Assembly: GCA_003133185.1 (NCBI GenBank) | Contig: PKWF01000273.1 | Span: 3,071 to 13,691 of the forward strand | DNA length: 10,621 bases | Direction: 5' to 3' | Origin: Vulcanimicrobiota bacterium | GTDB taxonomy: Bacteria > Vulcanimicrobiota > Vulcanimicrobiia > Vulcanimicrobiales > Vulcanimicrobiaceae | Shown: one piece after another, positions 6,612 to 10,621 of the stretch | Position numbering within the stretch: position 1 is the first letter of the stretch | Layout of the letters: each line of letters starts with the position of its first letter | Notes under the pieces: generated by a model | Told to the model about the DNA's origin: nothing | Database searches by the model: none | The model's input: only the letters and a program-made list of their open reading frames with translations | Program-made: the position numbers and the translations under genes

Positions 6612-7214
6612 GTGAGTCGCATAATCAACATCTGGGCCGACGTTATTTGACCGTTCTGCTATCTCGGCTCGGTCTGGGCCGAAGAGGCGGCGCGAGAACT
6701 GCAAGCCGACCTGCGTTGGCTTCCCTTTGAGATTCATCCGGATACGCCGCCCGAGGGAGCGCGGAAGCCGTTTCCGTCGGAGGACTGGCCACGGGTTCGG
6801 GCGAGGCTCGAACATTTGGCACGAGAAGTCGGGCTTCCCATCGATCCGCCGCAACGTAACGTCAACTCTCGTTTCGCGCTCGAGACGGCCGAACTCGTGC
6901 GCGCTAAGAAGGGCGAACGCGCTACCGGCGCGTTTTATCACGACGTTTCGCGCGCATTCTTCGCCGAACGCGCCGATATTTCGAAACGCGAGATCATCGT
7001 CCCGATCGCGCAACGCTCCGGCATCTCCGCCTCGGACGTGGAAGCCGCGTGGCGAAATCGCCGGTTTTCTCCTACAGTCAACGCGTTCATCGAAGAGGCC
7101 CACGTGGCCGGCGCCACTGGCGTCCCGGCCATGGGTTGGCCGCATCGCCGCGCGATCGTCGGGATGATGCCCGCGGCCGAGCTCGTGCGTCGACTTCGAA
7201 ACGAGGCGCGCTAG
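6612..7214 (+). CDS. Selenocysteine-containing FrnE/DsbA-like thiol:disulfide oxidoreductase (in-frame TGA at 6648-6650 = Sec13)
   Basis: Read through one TGA, the frame from GTG 6612 to TAG 7212-7214 encodes 200 residues. It begins MSRIINIWADVI-U-PFCYLGS. This is the standard opening of a cytoplasmic FrnE/DsbA-like thioredoxin-fold protein: beta strand, D-V-I, active site, then YLG. The first Cys of CPFC is TGA and the resolving Cys16 is kept. Later family signs are WLPFEIHPDTPPEG (about 36-49), an inserted helical domain, the cis-Pro loop GVPA (170-173, P172) and the closing helix AAELVRRL. Length is normal for the family. A 7-bp hairpin with a GGUCU loop 20 bases after the TGA is a credible SECIS. 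The likely role is thiol/disulfide or peroxide-related redox chemistry in the cytoplasm, with Sec as nucleophile. The start has only a weak AGG at 6607-6609. A start at TTG 6816 would leave 132 residues without the active site. A point nonsense mutation is the alternative, but the rest of the frame is intact. Confidence 0.85.
6664..6682 (+). promoter_or_regulatory. Bacterial SECIS hairpin for the Sec codon at 6648
   Basis: The stem pairs TCGGCTC (6664-6670) with GGGCCGA (6676-6682), seven pairs including one U-G. The loop is GGUCU (6671-6675). The loop starts 20 bases after the TGA, inside the usual bacterial range of about 16-37. The E. coli fdhF element has the same GGUCU loop 18 bases after its UGA. 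U6669 can alternatively be bulged, recalling the bulged U recognised by SelB in fdhF. The hairpin lies within the coding sequence, as expected for bacteria. Confidence 0.8.
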
Positions 7215-7231
7215 CCTCGGCGGCTCTCGTT

Positions 7232-7249
7232 CTGCGTCCGTTAACGCAG
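7232..7249. terminator. Weak bidirectional hairpin between convergent genes
   Basis: CTGCGT (7232-7237) pairs with ACGCAG (7244-7249) around a 6-base loop, between the convergent selenoprotein and membrane protein genes. It covers the stop codon of the latter. No U-run follows on either strand, so termination is only possible, not shown. Confidence 0.25.
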
Positions 7250-7759
7250 GATCTCAACGAGGAGCACCCACGCACTGTAGAGACTCGCGACCAATGCGAG
7301 AATTACGCCAAAGGCGATCGCGTCTGGTGACAACGTCCCGCCTACTGCGCCGATGAAGGCAGCTACTAGGACCGGCAACGTCGCGCATTGCGATAGGATA
7401 ATGGCGGAGGCAAAACGGTGCAGGCTACGGAGGGGCGGTGGCAGCAGGCGAAGAGTACCAAGAAGCAGCGTAACGATCAGCCATGCGAGCAATGCCGCTG
7501 CTGCCATGGCCCACCTAACGCTTGGCGAATCTACGTCGGGGAACAGCGCTAAAGATGATATACAAAGCGCACCGGTCAGGATCATGAGCGTTTGACCGGC
7601 TAGTGCCACAAGATACCGAGCCCCTACGATGCGCGGTAGATTCATCGAGGTCGCGACGAAGAGTAGGCCGGCGAGCGCCGCACTCGCGCCCACCTCGGAA
7701 ACGAAGAAATCGTGCCACTTCTCCACTCCCCATAACATCCGACGCGATCGTCGGAGCAT
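7241..7759 (-). CDS. Small integral membrane protein with five predicted helices, unknown function
   Basis: This gene encodes 172 residues from ATG 7759. ATG at 7738 (residue 8) is an equally good start, since GAGG sits directly against the first ATG and no clear site precedes the second. Predicted membrane helices are at about 22-40, 48-73, 83-102, 117-141 and 146-170. The opening WHDFFVSEVGASAALAGLLF (15-34) resembles a common family of short bacterial membrane proteins annotated only as hypothetical. No catalytic motif is visible. It follows the DUF427 gene by 24 bases on the same strand, so the two probably share a transcript. Its 3' end faces the selenoprotein gene. Confidence 0.75.
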   Translation of the reverse strand: MLRRSRRMLWGVEKWHDFFVSEVGASAALAGLLFVATSMNLPRIVGARYLVALAGQTLMILTGALCISSLALFPDVDSPSVRWAMAAAALLAWLIVTLLLGTLRLLPPPLRSLHRFASAIILSQCATLPVLVAAFIGAVGGTLSPDAIAFGVILALVASLYSAWVLLVEILR

Positions 7760-7783
7760 CCTCGAAGGCCGTTCTCGATCGGG

Positions 7784-8161
7784 TCACCCAGTCGGCGTTT
7801 GCTCGATCGAGTCCACTCGATCTGGATAGAAGGCAAGGTGCTCTTTAATTTCGGCTACGGCGTCGTACGGAGCCTCGTACGTCCACACCGCGTTCTTGGC
7901 GCGACCACCACCGATCGCGATGCTGTAATAGGCAGCATCGCCCTTGTACGGACAATAGCTTTGGTTGTCGCTCCGCTCCAGCAGCGACATATCCACGTCA
8001 TCGCGGGGGATGTATTGGACGGGCGGATAGTCGCTCTCGCGCAACGTCAAGGCGCGCGTCGTGTCGGCGACAACGCTTCCGGCGACCGTAATCCTAACGT
8101 GCGATCTGTTTGGTTCGATTGTAATTGGGTGCTCGGAGTTCGGGATCTTCACTGCTTTCAT
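7784..8161 (-). CDS. DUF427 family protein
   Basis: This gene encodes 125 residues from ATG 8161. GGAGGA lies upstream with a gap of about 11 bases, slightly long but strong. The family signature is clear: an N-terminal MKAVKIP and HPITIEP segment, the central strand AGSVVADTTRALTLRE (27-42), then YIPRDDVDMSLLERSD (49-64) and SYCPYKGDAAYYSI (68-81). DUF427 domains (PF04248) are small beta-rich folds of unproven function, often encoded next to redox or housekeeping genes in soil bacteria. The length is typical and the gene looks intact. It precedes the five-helix membrane protein gene by 24 bases and probably forms a two-gene unit with it. Confidence 0.92.
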   Translation of the reverse strand: MKAVKIPNSEHPITIEPNRSHVRITVAGSVVADTTRALTLRESDYPPVQYIPRDDVDMSLLERSDNQSYCPYKGDAAYYSIAIGGGRAKNAVWTYEAPYDAVAEIKEHLAFYPDRVDSIEQTPTG

Positions 8162-8297
8162 GAGGCGGTAATTCCTCCGTTCAAGGCGCCGGTCATTAGG
8201 ACGACTGATGAGTTCATGCGACCATCAAACCGTCGTAAAACCGCGCAAGTTGCGGCTTACTTTCTCCGTCCGCCGCTCGACCAGCGGATTCCCGACG

Positions 8298-8311
8298 CCG
8301 AGGAGCCTCGG
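8298..8311 (-). terminator. GC-rich palindrome downstream of the beta-propeller lipoprotein gene
   Basis: CCGAGG (8298-8303) and CCTCGG (8306-8311) form a tight palindrome about 30 bases beyond the stop of the minus-strand lipoprotein gene. A second CCGAGG at 8331-8336 could pair instead. There is no U-run, so it would be at most a weak or factor-assisted terminator. The rest of 8162-8341 presumably holds the promoter for the DUF427 gene, though I see no clear boxes. Confidence 0.25.
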
Positions 8312-8341
8312 AAATCCCTTAGTAGAGTAGCCGAGGAGTCC

Positions 8342-9541
8342 CTAGTAAGAGAACTCCTGGAGCTGGTCGGCCTGCGGCCCGTTCACCCAGCCGATCCGCG
8401 ATGTGGGGTTGATCGAGATGCGCAGCGGAATGACGCTGCTGGCGTTGGAGAAACTGAAGCCGTTGATGGACTCTTCGAGCGTTCCGCTCTCGTTGTAGAT
8501 CTGGATGCTGCTGCCCGTGGGAGACGTGCTCGAAACGGGCTGGGCGATCAGAAAGAGTCCGTTGACCGCGTCGTTGGCAACGAAGGCGCCTGCCTCGAGT
8601 TGGCCGGCGTTGTTGGGCAGCTGCACGCGGTTGCCCGTCTCCTTGGCCACGTTGTAGAACTCTACACCGGCATCGAGCTCGGTGGTCGTGCACGCAATGC
8701 CGGTGCTCGAGTCGTAACCGATGCCATTGGCGTAGCCGCACCCGACCGACCCGGGACAGTTGACGCCGGAGAAATGCGCCATCTTGCCCGACTTCAGGCT
8801 AACCGTCCAGATGACCGGCGGCGGTCCACCGGCCGCGCCGAAGCTCGGCGACGTCGCCATCACCGCGAGATTGTTGACGGTGTCCTCCGCGAGTTGCGGC
8901 TGCGTGCCGAGTGCGAAGTCGATCTCATTTAGACGGATGACTTTACCGAACGTATTCTTACCGACATCGGAGACGATGAGGTCCAATGGATCGGATCCTT
9001 CGCGCTGGTACCCGAACACGACGCTGGTATCCGTACTTTGATTTGGAGCCCACTCGAGCACATTAAAGAGTTTAAGCGGTGGAACCCACTTGCCGTTGAG
9101 GTGGTTTTTCGTCACCGGATTCAAGAGATGGTACATATCTTTTGTCGGCGTCTGGCCGGGTATCCCAGCCTTTTGAAAATCCACGAGCCCGACGTCGCCG
9201 GCAAAGATGCCGTCGGCAACGTAATCGTCGCCCTTTCCGACCTTCTTCCCGGTAATCGCGCCGAGGGTTTTCGTTATTTTTCCGGTCGTTTCGTCGAACG
9301 TCTGCACGGAGATTTGGCTGCCTGCCGCAGCGAGAACACCGTCGTTTCCGTTCGAATCGATGTCGAACCCGAAGATCTGGCCTCCGCCGGAGGCCGTCAG
9401 CACGGGGCCGAGCGAGCCGCCGTCACGGACGGCCGTCAAATGCGTGGCCGGAGTTACTCCTCCGGCCGGGGTCGTCGTCCCGGCGCACGCGCAGAGCGCA
9501 AGCAATATGAGACAGGTTGGTAACATCAATAAGCGATTCAT
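8342..9541 (-). CDS. Secreted lipoprotein, probable beta-propeller
   Basis: This gene encodes 399 residues from ATG 9541. Residues 1-19 are a lipoprotein signal with lipobox L16-C17-A18-C19, followed by a Thr/Pro/Gly linker (20-35). The rest consists of repeating beta-rich units with Gly-Asp/Asn turns, for example FGFDIDSNGNDGVLAAAG (57-74), PPVIWTVSLKSGKMAHF (241-257), GIGYDSSTGIACTTTELDAG (273-292) and SIQIYNESGTLEESI (345-359). This recalls YncE-like or SMP-30-like propellers, but I see no exact repeat consensus or catalytic residues. Three cysteines (262, 268, 284) lie in the body. No strong Shine-Dalgarno is visible. It sits 74 bases downstream of the anti-sigma gene on the same strand and may be part of that regulon. 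Substrate or binding role is unknown. Confidence 0.8.
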   Translation of the reverse strand: MNRLLMLPTCLILLALCACAGTTTPAGGVTPATHLTAVRDGGSLGPVLTASGGGQIFGFDIDSNGNDGVLAAAGSQISVQTFDETTGKITKTLGAITGKKVGKGDDYVADGIFAGDVGLVDFQKAGIPGQTPTKDMYHLLNPVTKNHLNGKWVPPLKLFNVLEWAPNQSTDTSVVFGYQREGSDPLDLIVSDVGKNTFGKVIRLNEIDFALGTQPQLAEDTVNNLAVMATSPSFGAAGGPPPVIWTVSLKSGKMAHFSGVNCPGSVGCGYANGIGYDSSTGIACTTTELDAGVEFYNVAKETGNRVQLPNNAGQLEAGAFVANDAVNGLFLIAQPVSSTSPTGSSIQIYNESGTLEESINGFSFSNASSVIPLRISINPTSRIGWVNGPQADQLQEFSY

Positions 9542-9566
9542 TCGAGCATTCTGCCTGCCATTTATG

Positions 9567-9594
9567 AAAAAATCCTAAATGCGACTTTCGTCAC
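9567..9594 (-). terminator. Possible terminator after the sigma/anti-sigma pair
   Basis: On the minus strand GTGAC and GTCGC (9594-9581) close a GAAA tetraloop. Eight bases later comes a run of six T (9572-9567). The stem is only five pairs and the gap to the T-run is long, so this is weak. If it works, the lipoprotein gene needs its own promoter, which would have to overlap this hairpin. Confidence 0.25.
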
Positions 9595-9615
9595 GGTTAG
9601 CACTACGCCGATATC

Positions 9616-10260
9616 CTAATAAATTAGCCTAGCCGACGCGACATTCGTGTCGGCGCGCTGTAAGACCACCGATCTAAGGCGCTCGCGCGGATGCACGAGA
9701 AGTGACGCCGTCTCGCCGGTGGTCGTCAAGAGGCCGAGATCAATAGTACCCGTCGCCGTTTCTGCGATCGCGCGCAACGAGCCGCCGGGCTTGTCGGCGA
9801 TGATGTATATCCACGATCCGTCTCGCGCGTAGAGAATCTTCGCTGCGACGGGGTTTCCCGATTCCGGCGCCATGGAGACATGGTTGAAATGGCTGTGGAC
9901 CATCGTGACGAGCGCGACGTCCTCGGCCTTCAGTCGTTGCTGGAGAACGAGCGTCTGCCACCCCAGGCCCAGGAAGATTATCGCGACCACCGCCGCGAGC
10001 GCGAAGCGGAAGATGCTCGCGCGGGCTTTAGCCGCGCCAAGCTCCGGCCGTGCGGACGCACGCAGGCGACGCTCCAGCCCCGTCGACGGCGAGGCCGCGG
10101 GCAACGCTGCCGCCAGCGAAGCCGCGACGCTCCGAGCCTGCGCGACGCGCTCCGCACACGCGGAGCAGAGCGCGATATGGCGTTCGACGTCGTGCACGGC
10201 ATCGTCGTCGAGCAGGCCCAGCGGATAGAGTTCCGCGTTTTCGCCGAGATGTTCCGTCAC
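9616..10260 (-). CDS. Zinc-type anti-sigma factor with one membrane helix (RskA-like)
   Basis: This gene encodes 214 residues from GTG 10260, overlapping the sigma stop as GTGA, the sign of translational coupling and equal dosage. Residues 1-50 are a zinc anti-sigma domain with H28-x3-C32-x2-C35 (RHIALCSACAER); H4 may be a further ligand. It binds and holds the ECF sigma factor at the inner face of the membrane. A single membrane helix lies at about 83-102. Residues 105-214 form an outer, beta-rich domain like the C-terminal domain of RskA, with WIYIIADKP (150-158) and a GxxxL-rich end. This is where a signal or a regulated protease would act. The nearby lipoprotein could be a target of the released sigma factor. 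Confidence 0.9.
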   Translation of the reverse strand: MTEHLGENAELYPLGLLDDDAVHDVERHIALCSACAERVAQARSVAASLAAALPAASPSTGLERRLRASARPELGAAKARASIFRFALAAVVAIIFLGLGWQTLVLQQRLKAEDVALVTMVHSHFNHVSMAPESGNPVAAKILYARDGSWIYIIADKPGGSLRAIAETATGTIDLGLLTTTGETASLLVHPRERLRSVVLQRADTNVASARLIY

Positions 10261-10621
10261 GAACGGCCCCCTTCGGTACTGGCGAGCTCCGCCTGCAGCT
10301 TGCGCATCGCCATCGAGATCCGGCTCTTGATGGTGCCCAGTGGGACGTTTAACTCCTGCGCGATCTCGACATGCGTCTTGTTTCCATAGTACGCGAGCGT
10401 AAGCGCCGTCCGCTGTTCGTCGGGAAGCCGCCCGAGAGCGGCCTGCAAGCGTTGCGTCTCGACGGGGTCGACCACCGGCGGATCGATCGTTGACACGGGA
10501 GCGAGGCGGACCGATTTCAATTCTCGTGCGTCTCGGCGGCCCTCACGCCGAATCATCCCGAGTGACTCGTTGCGCACGCAGGCAATCAAGTATGCCTTCA
10601 ACATCTCTCGGTTCCCAGTAA
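10257..10621 (-). CDS. ECF-type RNA polymerase sigma factor (5' end outside window)
   Basis: The frame runs off the right edge, so 120 residues from the C-terminal part are visible. The ATG at 10604 is internal, because the coding frame continues upstream through TGNRE to the edge. The visible start (MLKAYLIACVRNESLGMIRR) is the end of region 2, normally involved in -10 recognition. After a linker comes region 4: LPDEQRTALTLAYY followed by the helix-turn-helix HVEIAQELNVPLGTIKSRIS and the helix MRKLQAEL, which reads the -35 element. The stop TGA (10259-10257) overlaps the GTG start of the anti-sigma gene. The pair resembles SigK/RskA-type systems, in which the sigma factor is freed upon cleavage of the anti-sigma factor. 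Confidence 0.93.
   Translation of the reverse strand, partial: TGNREMLKAYLIACVRNESLGMIRREGRRDARELKSVRLAPVSTIDPPVVDPVETQRLQAALGRLPDEQRTALTLAYYGNKTHVEIAQELNVPLGTIKSRISMAMRKLQAELASTEGGRS

Noticed and set aside
6648..6650. TGA read as Trp through an alternative genetic code
   Set aside because: TGA ends the glycosidase (6144), DUF427 (7786-7784) and sigma (10259-10257) genes, and TGG is used for Trp throughout.
6576..7145. A 189-residue minus-strand frame opposite the selenoprotein
   Set aside because: Arg-rich translation without family resemblance; it is the antisense shadow of the DsbA-like gene.
6816..7214. A 132-residue gene starting at TTG 6816
   Set aside because: It lacks the active site and first strand of the DsbA fold. 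The in-frame upstream sequence through TGA 6648 supplies exactly these, so TTG 6816 is internal.
7799..8932. A 377-residue plus-strand frame
   Set aside because: It lies antisense across the DUF427 gene and much of the lipoprotein gene, both of which have clear protein features; the translation is Arg/Val-rich without motifs.

Overview
The window is about 10.6 kb of bacterial chromosome, GC-rich by eye, and densely coded on both strands. It looks like an uncultured, environmental, probably soil-type lineage. The mix of Cys-containing lipoproteins, a PDZ/GAF multi-pass receptor, a glycogen-debranching-type glycosidase and an ECF sigma/anti-sigma pair would suit Eremiobacterota (WPS-2) or a similar deep-branching group, but that placement is an impression and not a demonstration. 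TGA is the normal stop for several genes here and TGG encodes Trp, so the code is standard. I see no tRNA, rRNA, CRISPR array or insertion sequence.

Layout: the left edge carries the tail of an unrecognised protein (3-92) and then about 370 bases without a confident gene, containing a possible helix-turn-helix remnant. A Cys-rich secreted lipoprotein (464-1549, +) runs convergently, 3 bases apart, into a PDZ + multi-TM + GAF-like membrane receptor (1553-3280, -) that lacks a kinase domain. Between this receptor and the next gene is a 380-base divergent region holding a perfect TATAAT for the receptor, a strongly structured leader (3405-3549) and a 26-codon ORF (3586-3666). The stop of that ORF overlaps the start of a six-hairpin glycosidase resembling amylo-alpha-1,6-glucosidase (3663-6146, +). 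A small hypothetical gene (6152-6559, -) follows, divergent from the key gene of the window.

The key gene, 6612-7214 (+), encodes a FrnE/DsbA-like thioredoxin-fold oxidoreductase of 200 residues. The first Cys codon of its CPFC active site is TGA. Twenty bases after this TGA lies a 7-bp hairpin with loop GGUCU, the same core loop as in the Escherichia coli fdhF SECIS. The best reading is a selenoprotein with a U-P-F-C active site. A standard gene caller would start it at TTG 6816 and lose the active site.

To the right are a likely two-gene unit on the minus strand (DUF427 protein, then a five-helix membrane protein), a second lipoprotein of beta-propeller type (8342-9541, -), and an ECF sigma factor with a zinc-type anti-sigma factor coupled by a GTGA overlap (10257 to beyond the right edge, and 9616-10260). 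The lipoprotein lies directly downstream of the sigma/anti-sigma pair on the same strand and could be one of its targets.
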